Shown here piece by piece: positions 53,628-63,250 of a stretch of DNA of 64,000 nucleotides (within the stretch, counting starts at the first letter, position 1; each line of letters opens with the position of its first letter). Origin of the DNA: Lachnospiraceae bacterium (GTDB lineage: Bacteria; Bacillota; Clostridia; Lachnospirales; Lachnospiraceae); assembly GCA_910575105.1 (NCBI GenBank), contig CAJTDK010000004.1:1-64000 (forward strand), read 5' to 3'. The position numbers and the translations under genes are program-made. The notes beneath the pieces were generated by a model that had not been told where the DNA came from, searched no databases, and was given only the letters and a program-made list of their open reading frames with translations.

Positions 53628-54071
53628 TTAACGCTGGCTTAAAGTACTGTTGTGGTATTCACCGGAAAAGGTCACATCCTCTCCGAACCAGTCCGGCGGG
53701 GTGAAGGAGGAGGCGCTCTTTTCGTCCGGAAATTCTACTTCCGCCAGGACAAGCGGCGCAAGATCCCCTTCAAAGAGGTCAAGCTCTATCGTCAGCCCGT
53801 CTCCGAGAGGGATCATATAGCGACGTTTCCTGATTAGGCGCCCGTCGGTCTTTGGAAGCAGATGGCTATAGGCTTCTTCAGTCAGGGGAAGATTATACTC
53901 CTGGCGGACCATCAGTCCCTTTGACTTATAGGTTAGCTCATAGCGGCCGTTATCCCTGCGGATGCGGATGACCGGGGCGGTGCATAAGTATCCCTGCTCC
54001 ATGATCCGGCAGGGAAAGTCGTCTAAGTTGTCAGGTATGCTCTTTACGAGATATTTTCGTTCGATTTCCAT
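53628..54071 (-). CDS. CYTH-domain phosphohydrolase
   Basis: 147 residues. The signature EIERKYLV is at the N-terminus, followed by tunnel residues in IRIRRDNGRYELTYKSKG, RKRRYMIPLGDGLTIELDLF, and the acidic AEVEFPDEKSA. CYTH proteins bind triphosphates in a beta tunnel, acting as thiamine triphosphatase, tripolyphosphatase or adenylate cyclase; short bacterial forms are mostly inorganic triphosphatases. GGGAGG precedes the ATG. It stands alone, convergent with lysC. Confidence 0.88.
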   Translation of the reverse strand: MEIERKYLVKSIPDNLDDFPCRIMEQGYLCTAPVIRIRRDNGRYELTYKSKGLMVRQEYNLPLTEEAYSHLLPKTDGRLIRKRRYMIPLGDGLTIELDLFEGDLAPLVLAEVEFPDEKSASSFTPPDWFGEDVTFSGEYHNSTLSQR

Positions 54072-54139
54072 GTTTTACCTCCCTTTATAGTGAAGATGAC
54101 GGGGGCTCAGCCTTTGCCCCTGATATCATCATAAATTAG

Positions 54140-54168
54140 TTTACACCAAAAGTAAACGGTGATAATAT
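54140..54168 (+). promoter_or_regulatory. Promoter of the DJ-1/PfpI gene with an inverted repeat
   Basis: TTTACA at 54140-54145, spacer 17, TAATAT at 54163-54168. The inverted repeat GTTTAC (54139-54144) / GTAAAC (54152-54157) covers the -35 box and spacer and could be an operator. Confidence 0.5.
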
Positions 54169-54195
54169 TTAAAGTAACAATTCTATGCCGCGGGC

Positions 54196-54220
54196 GCCGG
54201 TCACGGAGTGGACAGTAACC
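54196..54220 (+). repeat. 25-bp dispersed repeat ending CAGTAACC (copy 2)
   Basis: Identical to 39182-39206. Here it lies in the leader between the putative promoter at 54140 and the DJ-1 gene, inside a larger stem (GGCGCCGG at about 54193 with CCGGTGCC at about 54225-54232). Confidence 0.75.
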
Positions 54221-54304
54221 GTCTCCGGTGCCTGCGGGGTATCGTGCAGCGTGCTTGGGGCAGTGCCCTGCCTGAAAAGATTAGAACAAGAAAGGAGATT
54301 TCCC

Positions 54305-54853
54305 ATGATTAAAGTAAATGTATTGCTGGCAGACGGATTTGAAGAGATTGAGGCGTTGACCGTTGTTGATCTGCTGAGAAGAGCGCAGATCTATGTAGGC
54401 ACAGTATCTGTGGGTGAGGAATATCAGGTTCACGGTTCCCACGGGATCAATGTGACGACGGAGGATCTGTTCGAAGAGGTGGATTTTTCGGAGGCGGATG
54501 CTATCGTGCTGCCGGGCGGCATGCCGGGCACGACGAACTTAAAGGAACACGAGGGCGTGAGAAAAGTGGTGACGGAGTTTGCGGAGAACGGCAAGGTGGT
54601 AGGCGCGATCTGTGCGGCGCCGACAGTGCTCAGCGACCTTGGGCTTATTAAGGGCAAGCGCATCGCCTGCTATCCGTCAGTGGAGGGAGAGATCCAGGGC
54701 GCCGTTATCGTGAAGATACCGGTAGTGACAGACGGAAATATCGTCACCAGCCGGGGAGTAGGCACGGCTATTGATTTCGCCCTTGAGCTGATCAAGGTGC
54801 TTGCGGGCCGGGAAAAGGCAATGAGCATTGCAGAGTCTATCGTTTATGGATAG
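54305..54853 (+). CDS. DJ-1/PfpI-family protein (YajL type)
   Basis: 182 residues from the ATG at 54305 (aaaggag upstream); the longer frame from 54185 reads through a repeat and is unlikely. Conserved: NVLLADGFEEIEALTVVDLL, VLPGGMPGTTNL, the nucleophile elbow VVGAICAAPTVLSDL (Cys near residue 103), RIACYPSVEGEIQGA and VTSRGVGTAIDFALELIKVL. Family members are chaperones, deglycase/glyoxalase-like enzymes or oxidative-stress sensors. Activity here is not determined by sequence. It runs 23 bases ahead of a lipoprotein gene. Confidence 0.88.
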   Translation: MIKVNVLLADGFEEIEALTVVDLLRRAQIYVGTVSVGEEYQVHGSHGINVTTEDLFEEVDFSEADAIVLPGGMPGTTNLKEHEGVRKVVTEFAENGKVVGAICAAPTVLSDLGLIKGKRIACYPSVEGEIQGAVIVKIPVVTDGNIVTSRGVGTAIDFALELIKVLAGREKAMSIAESIVYG

Positions 54854-54876
54854 AAGGGGCAGATGAGAGGAGCATT

Positions 54877-55548
54877 ATGGCACGATTGAGAAAACTGAGA
54901 GCTGTCCTTGCTGCTTTGGCGCTCCTTCTTACCGTGACCGGGTGCAGCGGCCGCTTTGACGCGTCAGGATATACGGCGGCTATTCTTGACCTGCAGTTCC
55001 AGGGAGATACGAAGAATGCACGGACGCTTGTGGCGGGGGCGACTCAGCAGAGCCTAAGCGAGATGTATCAGGAATTTATCAGCAATTTTACGGCGTCGTA
55101 TATTACAGACGGCATGGAGATCTCAGACGCGGATGAGCAGAAGTTTGCCGCCTTGGCCGCATCTGTGCTGGGATCTGTGCGGTACGAGGTAGGCGAGGCC
55201 AAAAAGACCGGCAAGAAAGAGTATGAGGTTCCGGTTGTCATACAGCCTGTGGATACGTTCTTAAGATACAAGGATCTCCTGACGGAAGATGCCTTAAGGA
55301 TATCGGAAAGGGTAAAGAGCAAAAAATACAAGGGGACTGATGAAGAAGTGCGGAGCCAGGTGATGGCTGAGATTGCCGCAAATGCGTACGATCTGCTTGA
55401 GCGGGCCTATACAGACAGCACATACGACGGTAAGCAGACGGTGATTCTGAAGATAAAAGCGGATACAAGTGATATTTATTCCATTGATGAGGATGATATG
55501 GACAATTTAATCGCAAAAATACTTCGATTAGATGAAATCGGGGGCTAG
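54877..55548 (+). CDS. Secreted lipoprotein of unknown function
   Basis: 223 residues. Signal peptide RKLRAVLAALALLLTVTGCS with lipobox TVTGC near residue 23, so it is anchored to the outer membrane face. The mature part is a mixed helical domain (ILDLQFQGDTKNARTLVAGA, EMYQEFISNFTASYITDGME, YEVPVVIQPVDTFLRYKDLL), of a kind seen in clostridial DUF5105-like lipoproteins, but I cannot name the family with certainty. It is cotranscribed with the DJ-1 gene (23 bases apart). Function unknown. Confidence 0.75.
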   Translation: MARLRKLRAVLAALALLLTVTGCSGRFDASGYTAAILDLQFQGDTKNARTLVAGATQQSLSEMYQEFISNFTASYITDGMEISDADEQKFAALAASVLGSVRYEVGEAKKTGKKEYEVPVVIQPVDTFLRYKDLLTEDALRISERVKSKKYKGTDEEVRSQVMAEIAANAYDLLERAYTDSTYDGKQTVILKIKADTSDIYSIDEDDMDNLIAKILRLDEIGG

Positions 55549-55565
55549 ATATTTGAAAATGTTTG

Positions 55566-55574
55566 TGTTATACT
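55566..55574 (+). promoter_or_regulatory. Extended -10 promoter of tig
   Basis: TG at 55566-55567 one base before TATACT (55569-55574), an extended -10 that can work without a good -35. It lies 76 bases before the tig start codon. Confidence 0.5.
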
Positions 55575-55649
55575 TCTTTAATGAGTGTAAAGCAGTATGC
55601 CCATTTTACAGCTACCAATAGATGGGATAGAAACAGGAGGAAATAGTAA

Positions 55650-56936
55650 ATGAGTTTACAGGTAGAAAAATTAGAGAAAAACATGGCAAAGCTCACTATT
55701 GAGGTTTCGGCCGATGATTTAGAGAAAGCGCTCCAGAACGCATATAAGAAGCAGAAAAACAAGATCAACATCCCGGGTTTCAGAAAGGGTAAGGTTCCGC
55801 GTCAGATGATCGAGAAGATGTACGGCCCGGATATCTTTTATGATGACGCGGTTAATGATCTGATGCCGAAGGCATATGCGGACGCATATGAGGAGTGTGG
55901 GCTTGACATCGTATCCAGGCCCGAGGTTGATGTCGTTCAGATCGAGAAGGGCAAGCCGTTTATCTTCACTGCAGAGGTTGCGGTTAAGCCGGAGGTCACT
56001 CTTGGCGAGTACAAGGGGCTTGAGGTGGAAAAGATCTCGGCAGAGGTTGAGCCGGAGGAAGTAGAAAAGAGACTTAAGGAAGAAGCAGAGAAGAACGCAA
56101 GGAAGGTCACGGTAGAGGACAGAGCAGTACAGGACGGCGACGAAGTGATCATGGACTTTGAGGGCTTCGTTGACGGCGAGACGTTCGAGGGCGGAAAGGG
56201 CGAGAACTACCCGCTGACTATCGGTTCAGGTTCCTTTATTCCGGGCTTTGAGGAGCAGCTTATCGGCGCAGAGACAGAGAAAGAGACAGAAGTTAAGGTT
56301 ACCTTCCCTGAGAATTACCACGCGAAGGAGCTTCAGGGCAAAGATGCTGTGTTCAAATGCACGGTGCATGAGATCAAGGCGAAGGAGCTTCCAGAGATTG
56401 ACGATGAATTTGCGGCAGAGGTATCCGAGTTTGATACATTAGATGAATATAAGGCTCACCTTGAGACTAAGATTAAAGAGCAAAAAGAGACGGAAGGCAA
56501 AAGAAAGCAGGAAGATCAGGCTGTTGAGAAGGCTGTCGAGAACGCTTCTTTTGAGCTCCCGGAGGCGATGATCACGACGAACGTCAGCCAGATGAAGGAA
56601 GATTTTTCCAGAAGAGTACAGGCCCAGGGAATGACTTTAGAGCAGTACTTCCAGTTCACGGGCATGACTGAGGAGAAGATGGACGAGGAGATGCGCCCGC
56701 AGGCAGTGAAGCGTATCGAGACACGTCTTGTCCTTGAGGCTGTTGCCAAGGCTGAGAATATTGAGATCAGCGATGAGAAGCTTGATGAAGAGATTCAGAA
56801 GATGGCGGACAATTATAGGATGGAAGCAGATAAGCTCAAAGACTTGATGAGCGATGCAGAGAAGAAACAGATGAAAGAAGATATGGCTGTTCAGGAGGCG
56901 GTTACCTTCCTTGTGGACAATGCCGTAGAGAAATAA
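55650..56936 (+). CDS. tig: Trigger factor
   Basis: 428 residues. The N-terminal ribosome-binding domain has the signature NIPGFRKGKVPRQMIEKMYG (residues 36-55). The PPIase domain lies at about 150-240 (GDEVIMDFEGFVDGETFEGG, LTIGSGSFIPGFEEQLIGAE), and the C-terminal chaperone arms are helical (EQYFQFTGMTEEKMDEEMRP). It binds nascent chains at the ribosome exit. Good GGAGG site. It is followed 37 bases later by clpP, the common Bacillota order. Confidence 0.97.
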   Translation: MSLQVEKLEKNMAKLTIEVSADDLEKALQNAYKKQKNKINIPGFRKGKVPRQMIEKMYGPDIFYDDAVNDLMPKAYADAYEECGLDIVSRPEVDVVQIEKGKPFIFTAEVAVKPEVTLGEYKGLEVEKISAEVEPEEVEKRLKEEAEKNARKVTVEDRAVQDGDEVIMDFEGFVDGETFEGGKGENYPLTIGSGSFIPGFEEQLIGAETEKETEVKVTFPENYHAKELQGKDAVFKCTVHEIKAKELPEIDDEFAAEVSEFDTLDEYKAHLETKIKEQKETEGKRKQEDQAVEKAVENASFELPEAMITTNVSQMKEDFSRRVQAQGMTLEQYFQFTGMTEEKMDEEMRPQAVKRIETRLVLEAVAKAENIEISDEKLDEEIQKMADNYRMEADKLKDLMSDAEKKQMKEDMAVQEAVTFLVDNAVEK

Positions 56937-56973
56937 AGCTTAAGTAAGTATATTATGGACAGGAGGCATATAT

Positions 56974-57555
56974 ATGAGTTTAGTACCTTATGTCATCGAG
57001 CAGACGAGCCGCGGCGAGAGGTCTTATGATATTTATTCCAGACTGTTAAAGGACAGGATCATCTTTCTCGGTGAGGAAGTGACGGATGTGTCGGCAAGTA
57101 TTATCGTTGCGCAGCTTTTGTTTTTGGAGGCGGAAGACCCGGAGAAGGATATCCACCTTTATATTAACAGCCCGGGCGGTTCTGTGACGGCAGGTCTGGC
57201 AATCTACGATACGATGCAGTATATCAAGTGCGACGTGGAGACGATCTGTATCGGCATGGCCGCGAGCATGGGTTCTTTCCTGCTCTCCGGCGGCAAAAAG
57301 GGCAAGCGTCTTGCGCTTCCTAATGCAGAGATTATGATCCATCAGCCCTCCGGCGGAGCCCAGGGACAGGCGACAGAGATACAGATTGCTGCAGAACATA
57401 TTTTAAGGACCCGCCAGAAATTGAACCAGATACTGGCGGAGAATACAGGACAGCCGCTGGATGTGATCCGCGTAGATACAGAGCGTGATAATTTCATGTC
57501 TGCCGAGGAGGCAAAAGAATACGGCCTGATCGACGAAGTTCTGTCGCACCGTTGA
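56974..57555 (+). CDS. clpP: ATP-dependent Clp protease proteolytic subunit
   Basis: 193 residues. Catalytic triad Ser in [13 protein letters not shown] (about 97), His in [17 protein letters not shown] (about 122) and Asp in [15 protein letters not shown] (about 171). Other markers: [20 protein letters not shown] and [19 protein letters not shown]. Tetradecameric serine protease that works with ClpX (next gene, 30 bases on). Confidence 0.97.
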   Translation: MSLVPYVIEQTSRGERSYDIYSRLLKDRIIFLGEEVTDVSASIIVAQLLFLEAEDPEKDIHLYINSPGGSVTAGLAIYDTMQYIKCDVETICIGMAASMGSFLLSGGKKGKRLALPNAEIMIHQPSGGAQGQATEIQIAAEHILRTRQKLNQILAENTGQPLDVIRVDTERDNFMSAEEAKEYGLIDEVLSHR

Positions 57556-57585
57556 TCTAGGAACCGGATAATATGAGGTGAAAGC

Positions 57586-58848
57586 ATGTTAGGTAGAGGT
57601 GACGACCAGATTAGATGTTCGTTTTGCAATAAGACACAGGCGCAGGTCAGAAAGCTGATCGCAGGGCCGAATAATACGTATATTTGTGATGAGTGTGTTG
57701 ATGTATGCTCCGAGATCATCGAGGAGGAGTTGGGATACGAGGAGAATGGACAGAACTGGAGTCCGTTTTCCGATGTTAATCTGATAAAGCCAAAGGAGAT
57801 CAAAGCATTTCTGGATGAATATGTAATCGGACAGGATGAGGCGAAGAAGGTTCTTGCGGTTGCCGTGTACAATCATTATAAGCGGATCATGGCCGGTAGG
57901 GACTTGGGAGTGGAGCTTGGAAAGAGTAATATCCTGATGCTTGGTCCTACAGGCTGCGGGAAGACGCTTCTGGCACAGTCTCTGGCAAGGATTCTGAATG
58001 TCCCATTCGCCATTGCGGACGCTACCGCACTGACAGAGGCGGGTTATGTGGGGGAGGATGTGGAGAATATCCTTCTTAAGATCATCCAGGCTGCGGACGG
58101 AGATATTGAACGCGCTGAGTACGGCATCATTTACATTGACGAGATAGACAAGATTACGAGAAAATCTGAGAATCCTTCCATTACCCGTGATGTCTCGGGC
58201 GAGGGTGTACAGCAGGCACTTCTTAAGATCATCGAGGGTACGGTTGCCAATGTACCGCCCCAGGGCGGCAGGAAGCATCCGCATCAGGAGCTGATCCAGA
58301 TAGACACGACGAATATTCTGTTTATCTGCGGCGGCGCATTTGAAGGAATTGACAAGATCATTGAGAAACGGATCGACAAAAAGTCGATCGGGTTTAATGC
58401 AGAGATTGCAAGCAAGCATGAAAATAACATGGATGTCCTGCTCTCACAGGTGCTTCCCCAGGATCTGATCAAATTCGGGCTGATCCCCGAGCTGGTAGGA
58501 AGGGTTCCGGTGAATGTATCCTTAGAGCTTCTTGACAAGGAAGCGCTGATGCGTATCCTGACGGAGCCAAGGAATGCGCTGGTGAAGCAGTATCAGAAGA
58601 TGATGGAGTTAGACGGCGTGAAGCTTACCTTTGAAGAGAAGGCGCTGGAAGAGATCGCTGACATCTCCCTGAAGAGGAAGACAGGGGCCAGAGGACTTCG
58701 CGCTATTATGGAAGATGTGATGATGGACATCATGTATGATTCACCGTCAGATGAGACGCTGCAGGCGTGCTGTATCACGGAGGATGTCGTGAAAGGTTAC
58801 GGACTGGCGGAGTGTACACATGCGGCTATTCGGTCTGAAAGTGCATAG
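57586..58848 (+). CDS. clpX: ATP-dependent Clp protease ATP-binding subunit ClpX
   Basis: 420 residues. N-terminal zinc domain [26 protein letters not shown] (C4), then AAA+ motor: Walker [19 protein letters not shown], Walker [15 protein letters not shown], pore-loop [16 protein letters not shown], and the IGF loop for ClpP contact in KKSIGFNAE. It unfolds tagged proteins and feeds ClpP. It ends at a terminator before lon. Confidence 0.97.
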   Translation: MLGRGDDQIRCSFCNKTQAQVRKLIAGPNNTYICDECVDVCSEIIEEELGYEENGQNWSPFSDVNLIKPKEIKAFLDEYVIGQDEAKKVLAVAVYNHYKRIMAGRDLGVELGKSNILMLGPTGCGKTLLAQSLARILNVPFAIADATALTEAGYVGEDVENILLKIIQAADGDIERAEYGIIYIDEIDKITRKSENPSITRDVSGEGVQQALLKIIEGTVANVPPQGGRKHPHQELIQIDTTNILFICGGAFEGIDKIIEKRIDKKSIGFNAEIASKHENNMDVLLSQVLPQDLIKFGLIPELVGRVPVNVSLELLDKEALMRILTEPRNALVKQYQKMMELDGVKLTFEEKALEEIADISLKRKTGARGLRAIMEDVMMDIMYDSPSDETLQACCITEDVVKGYGLAECTHAAIRSESA

Positions 58849-58891
58849 TGATGATAGACAGGTTGATTGACGAATATTGATTCGTATGTGG

Positions 58892-58926
58892 GGCGGGTGC
58901 AAAGGATAGTTGCGCCTGCTTTTTTA
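58892..58926 (+). terminator. Terminator after clpX
   Basis: GCGGGTGCAA pairs with TTGCGCCTGC (two G.U), loop of seven, followed by TTTTTT. Confidence 0.8.
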
Positions 58927-59006
58927 CTTCATTTTTATTGAAAAGCAGAGATTACCGTTACGGTCCATGCTGTGATCGGTGACGGATGATGATCAGGAGA
59001 GAAGAT

Positions 59007-61352
59007 ATGGAAAATAATACAAGAACCCTGCCTATGGTGGCGCTGCGGGGGATGACAGTATTGCCGGAGATGGTGATCCATTTTGACGTAAGCCGGGAAA
59101 AGTCGCTGGCGGCCATCGAACAGGCCATGGAGGAGGAGCAGAAGCTGTTTTTAACTGCCCAGAGAAGACCGGATACGGAAGATCCGGGGCTTGAGGATGT
59201 ATATGAGACCGGCTGCATCGTTACGATCAAGCAGATCATCAAATTACCGAAGAGGCTGAGCCGTGTGCTCATTACAGCGGATGCACGCGCCAGGATGAAT
59301 TATGTGGAGGATACCGGAGCGTACCTTCTTGCTAATGTGTCGGTGGTGGAGGATGTAGATACCTCGGCAGAGGAGATCGGCGCGGAGAAGTATCCGTTGA
59401 ATATGGAGGCCATGGTGCTTGGCCTTAAGGATATTTTCAAGGAATATATGGATAAGAATCCGAAAGCTTATAAGGAAATGGCGGCGCAGGTGGGAGAGAT
59501 TAAGGAACTGAGGAAGCTGGTGGATGTGATCGCCGCCAATTTCCCGCTCCCATACCTGCAGCGGCAGGAGCTTTTGGAGGAAGTGAACCTTATGCGCCGT
59601 TATGACATGCTGGCGGCTAAGATCGTCCATGAGGTGCAGGTACAGGGCATCAAGGAGGAGATTCAGTCGAAGGTCAGACAGCGTGTGGATAAGAACCAGC
59701 GGGAGTATATCCTGAGAGAGGAGATCCGGCTGATCAGGGAAGAGCTGGGCGACGACAGCACAGTGTCTGACGCTGATGAGTTCGAACAGGCGGTAGGCGA
59801 GCTTAAAGCGCCGGAGGAGGTCAGGCAGAAGATCGGCAAGGAGATCAAGCGGTTTCGGAATATCATGAACAGCCCCAGTGAGACGGGCGTGATCCGGACC
59901 TATATCGAGACTATGCTTGAGATGCCCTGGGATAAGGCGTGCAAGGAACACAAGGATATCGGGTATGCGAAGAAAGTCCTTGAAGAAGACCATTACGGTC
60001 TTAAGAAGGTTAAGGAGCGTATTCTGGAATATATGGCGGTACGGGCATTGACGAAGAAGGGGGACAGCCCGATCCTCTGTCTGGCAGGCCCTCCGGGCAC
60101 CGGGAAGACGTCTATCGCGAAATCTCTGGCGCGGGCGCTTAAGCGGCCCTATGTGCGCATTTCCCTGGGGGGAGTGAGGGATGAGGCGGAGATCCGCGGA
60201 CACAGGAAGACCTATGTGGGCGCTATGCCGGGAAGGATCGCCGACGCGGTAAGGAGCGCGAAGGTTAAGAATCCGCTGATGCTCTTAGACGAGATTGATA
60301 AAGTGAGCAATGATTATAAGGGCGATACATTTTCCGCCCTTTTAGAGGTGCTGGACAGCGAGCAGAACCGGAAGTTCCGCGACCATTATCTGGAGGTTCC
60401 TCTGGATCTGTCGGAGGTGCTTTTCGTCACTACGGCCAATACACTCCAGACGATCCCGCGGCCGCTGCTTGACCGTATGGAGGTCATCGAGGTGTCAAGC
60501 TACACGGAGAACGAGAAGCTTCACATTGCCATGGAGCATCTGATCCCGAAGCAGATGGAGCGTCACGGGCTTAAGAAGAAGCAGCTAAGCGTGAGCAAAA
60601 AGGCAGTCTGGAAGATTGCCAGATGCTACACGAAGGAGGCAGGCGTGCGCCAGCTTGAGCGCAAGATTGCCGACATCTGCCGGAAGGCGGCCAAGGAGAT
60701 ATTTGAAAAGGAGAAGGAGTGTGTACATATCACGGAGCGCAACGTCCAGCAGTATCTCGGCAATGAGCTTTACAGCTATCAGATGGTCAATGATTCGGAT
60801 GAGGTAGGCATCGTCCGGGGGCTGGCCTGGACCAGCGTCGGCGGCGACACCCTCCAGATCGAGGTGAACATCATGCCGGGAGAGGGTGAGATCCTGCTCA
60901 CCGGGCAGCTCGGTGATGTGATGAAGGAGTCGGCAAGGACCGGGATCAGTTATATCCGCTCTGTCGGCAAGGATTACAAGATCTCCGAGAATTTCTTTAA
61001 GGAGCATGATGTTCACATCCATATTCCAGAGGGGGCGGTTCCGAAGGACGGACCTTCTGCGGGCATCACCATGGCGACGGCTATCCTGTCTGCGGTCACC
61101 GGGAAAAAGGTGCGGGCGGACGTGGCTATGACCGGAGAGATCACCCTGCGGGGAAGAGTCCTTCCCATCGGCGGGCTTAAGGAGAAGCTTTTAGCGGCGA
61201 AGAGCGCCGGTATCAAGACAGTGGTCGTGCCGAAGGAGAATATGCCGGATATCGGTGAGATCTCCTCCGAGATAACGAAGGGACTGAAGATCGTACCGGT
61301 GTCACAGATGGATGAAGTGTTAAAGACCGCCCTGGTGAAGCCGAAAAAGTAA
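59007..61352 (+). CDS. lon: ATP-dependent protease Lon
   Basis: 781 residues from the ATG at 59007 (aggagag six bases upstream); an ATG at 58986 lies before that site. N-terminal LON domain (about 5-210; LPMVALRGMTVLPEMVIHFD), AAA+ domain with Walker A LAGPPGTGKTSIAKSLA (near 360) and Walker B NPLMLLDEIDKV, then the protease domain with Ser-Lys dyad: Ser in PKDGPSAGITMATAIL (near 684) and Lys in LPIGGLKEKLLAA. It degrades damaged and regulatory proteins. engB follows 34 bases later. Confidence 0.97.
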   Translation: MENNTRTLPMVALRGMTVLPEMVIHFDVSREKSLAAIEQAMEEEQKLFLTAQRRPDTEDPGLEDVYETGCIVTIKQIIKLPKRLSRVLITADARARMNYVEDTGAYLLANVSVVEDVDTSAEEIGAEKYPLNMEAMVLGLKDIFKEYMDKNPKAYKEMAAQVGEIKELRKLVDVIAANFPLPYLQRQELLEEVNLMRRYDMLAAKIVHEVQVQGIKEEIQSKVRQRVDKNQREYILREEIRLIREELGDDSTVSDADEFEQAVGELKAPEEVRQKIGKEIKRFRNIMNSPSETGVIRTYIETMLEMPWDKACKEHKDIGYAKKVLEEDHYGLKKVKERILEYMAVRALTKKGDSPILCLAGPPGTGKTSIAKSLARALKRPYVRISLGGVRDEAEIRGHRKTYVGAMPGRIADAVRSAKVKNPLMLLDEIDKVSNDYKGDTFSALLEVLDSEQNRKFRDHYLEVPLDLSEVLFVTTANTLQTIPRPLLDRMEVIEVSSYTENEKLHIAMEHLIPKQMERHGLKKKQLSVSKKAVWKIARCYTKEAGVRQLERKIADICRKAAKEIFEKEKECVHITERNVQQYLGNELYSYQMVNDSDEVGIVRGLAWTSVGGDTLQIEVNIMPGEGEILLTGQLGDVMKESARTGISYIRSVGKDYKISENFFKEHDVHIHIPEGAVPKDGPSAGITMATAILSAVTGKKVRADVAMTGEITLRGRVLPIGGLKEKLLAAKSAGIKTVVVPKENMPDIGEISSEITKGLKIVPVSQMDEVLKTALVKPKK

Positions 61353-61386
61353 CGGGCGGAAGATGTAAGTGATTAAGGAGCAGCGT

Positions 61387-61989
61387 ATGGTAATAAGAAG
61401 CCTGAATCTTGAGACGGTGTGCGGGATCACCAGCAGCCTGCCGGATAATCCCTATCCGGAGATTGCCTTTGCGGGGAAATCGAATGTAGGAAAATCCTCG
61501 CTGATCAACGCGCTGATGAACCGGAAGTCCTACGCGAGGACGTCTGCTACGCCGGGGAAGACGCAGACCATTAATTTTTATAATATCAACGAAGAGCTGT
61601 ACCTGGTAGACCTGCCGGGGTACGGCTATGCGAAAGTGTCCGAGAAAGAGAAAGCGCAGTGGGGGAAGCTGATCGAGAGGTATCTTAACGGCTCGAAGCA
61701 GCTTAAGGCCGTCTTCCTGCTGATTGATATCCGCCATGCGCCGTCTGCCAATGACCGGACCATGTACGAGTGGATCACGGCAAACGGATACCGGCCGGTG
61801 ATCATCGCCACGAAGCTTGACAAGATCAAGAGGAGCCAGAAGGATAAGCAGCTTAAGCTGATCCGGGAAGGGCTGTCGGTCCTTCCGGGGACGCAGATCA
61901 TTCCTTTCTCCTCAGTGACCAAACAGGGAAGGGACGACATCTGGGAGCTTGCGGAGACGAAAGTATTGGGACAGACGCAGGCGGAGTAA
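61387..61989 (+). CDS. engB: Ribosome-biogenesis GTPase EngB/YsxC
   Basis: 200 residues from the ATG at 61387 (aaggag upstream). G motifs: FAGKSNVGKSSLINALMNRK (G1), TPGKTQTINFYNI (G2), YLVDLPGYGYAKVS (G3), IIATKLDKIK (G4) and PFSSVTKQGRDDIW (G5). Needed for 50S subunit assembly. The lon-engB pair is a conserved order in Bacillota, probably one operon. Confidence 0.96.
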   Translation: MVIRSLNLETVCGITSSLPDNPYPEIAFAGKSNVGKSSLINALMNRKSYARTSATPGKTQTINFYNINEELYLVDLPGYGYAKVSEKEKAQWGKLIERYLNGSKQLKAVFLLIDIRHAPSANDRTMYEWITANGYRPVIIATKLDKIKRSQKDKQLKLIREGLSVLPGTQIIPFSSVTKQGRDDIWELAETKVLGQTQAE

Positions 61990-62019
61990 AGCCTTTTGTG
62001 ACAGCGGGGAGAGTCAGAT

Positions 62020-63171
62020 ATGGAGATGAATTTCAAAGAGAAGATAGGAGATACAAGACCGTATTGGAAGGTGGCTGTGAGTTTGGCGTTCAGCCTGGCG
62101 GGGACAGTGCTGTTTCTCGTCGTGGGGTACCGGCTGATGGTGTTTTTCATGCCGTTTGTGATCGGATGGGTGATCTCGTCCATCGCGGCGCCATTGGTGA
62201 ACCTGCTTGAGAAAAGGGTGAGGATCATGCGCAAGCTTGGCTCGGCGCTGATCATCATCGCTGTTCTTGTCGGGATCATTCTGCTTGTCTATCTGCTTGT
62301 CAGTACGCTGAGCAGGGAGATTCAGGCACTGATCTGGGACATTCCTTCCATGTACGAGGATCTGGAGACAGGCTTGCATGAGATCGGGGAAGGGATGCAG
62401 GGAATTCATAAAAAGCTTCCGGAAGGCGTTAGGGATGCTGCTGAGGCGCTGCTTTTAAAGCTGGATGCGCAAATGGACAGTATCGTGGGGAATATCAGCA
62501 GGCCCACGGTGACTGCCGCGGGAAGATTCGCAAAAAAGATCCCCTCTGTGCTGGTATCGACGATCGTGACTTTTATCTCCGCTTATTTTTTTATCGCGGA
62601 CAGGGACGAGGTGCTGCGGCAGGCGAAGAGGATCACGCCAGAGCCGGTGGTCAGAAGGATGACGATGGTGTGTGACAATCTAAAATACGCGGTGGGAGGT
62701 TATTTTAAGGCGCAGTTTAAGATCATGGGCGTGGTCTTTTTGCTGCTGGTGATCGGATTTATGCTGATGGGGCTGCATTTTACGTTTCTTTTGGCGATTC
62801 TGATCGCGTTTTTGGATTTTCTTCCCTTTTTCGGGACAGGGACGGCTCTCCTGCCGTGGGCAGTCTACAAGCTCCTGGTAGGAAATTATAAGATGACGGT
62901 GGGGCTTTTGGCGCTTTATGGGGTGACGCAGCTTGTCCGCCAGCTCATCCAGCCCAAGCTTGTGGGCGACAGCCTTGGGATGAACCCTTTGCTTACGCTG
63001 GTATTTCTTTTTATGGGCTACAAGGCGGGCGGCCTGTTCGGGATGATCTTTGCGGTCCCAGTGGGGATGATTGTCATCAATCTTTATCAGGCGGGTGCCT
63101 TTGACTATATTCTGGACGATGTGCGGATACTGGCGGAAGGGGTGTTAAGCCTCAGGGAGAACAGGGATTGA
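62020..63171 (+). CDS. AI-2E/YtvI-type integral membrane protein
   Basis: 383 residues, about eight membrane helices: VSLAFSLAGTVLFLVVGYRL, MPFVIGWVISSIAAPLVNLL, LIIIAVLVGIILLVYLLVST, VSTIVTFISAYFFIADRDEV, and LLVIGFMLMGLHFTFLLAIL. Motifs FLDFLPFFGTGTALLPWAVY and LVRQLIQPKLVGDSLGMNPL are diagnostic of PF01594 (AI-2E transporter), and the layout resembles the sporulation protein YtvI. It could export autoinducer, act in sporulation, or be a Na+/H+ antiporter as some members are. It starts 31 bases after engB. Confidence 0.88.
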   Translation: MEMNFKEKIGDTRPYWKVAVSLAFSLAGTVLFLVVGYRLMVFFMPFVIGWVISSIAAPLVNLLEKRVRIMRKLGSALIIIAVLVGIILLVYLLVSTLSREIQALIWDIPSMYEDLETGLHEIGEGMQGIHKKLPEGVRDAAEALLLKLDAQMDSIVGNISRPTVTAAGRFAKKIPSVLVSTIVTFISAYFFIADRDEVLRQAKRITPEPVVRRMTMVCDNLKYAVGGYFKAQFKIMGVVFLLLVIGFMLMGLHFTFLLAILIAFLDFLPFFGTGTALLPWAVYKLLVGNYKMTVGLLALYGVTQLVRQLIQPKLVGDSLGMNPLLTLVFLFMGYKAGGLFGMIFAVPVGMIVINLYQAGAFDYILDDVRILAEGVLSLRENRD

Positions 63172-63185
63172 TTTGCAGAAAGCAA

Positions 63186-63214
63186 TTGACATTTCACCTG
63201 GGATTCATTAAAAT
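63186..63214 (+). promoter_or_regulatory. Promoter of the adenylation gene
   Basis: TTGACA at 63186-63191, spacer 17, TAAAAT at 63209-63214. Confidence 0.8.
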
Positions 63215-63223
63215 GTTTTAATG
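63206..63223. promoter_or_regulatory. Palindromic operator candidate over the -10 box
   Basis: CATTAAAA-TG-TTTTAATG, perfect 8-base arms that cover the whole -10 element. A dimeric repressor bound here would block RNA polymerase. The regulator is not identified. Confidence 0.5.
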
Positions 63224-63250
63224 ATGTTTGATAGATAGAAGAGGTGCGTG

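Noticed and set aside
57589-58419. 276-codon minus-strand reading frame
   Set aside because: Antisense to clpX; no domain.
59244-60203. 319-codon minus-strand reading frame
   Set aside because: Antisense to lon, Leu/His/Arg-rich shadow without a start site.
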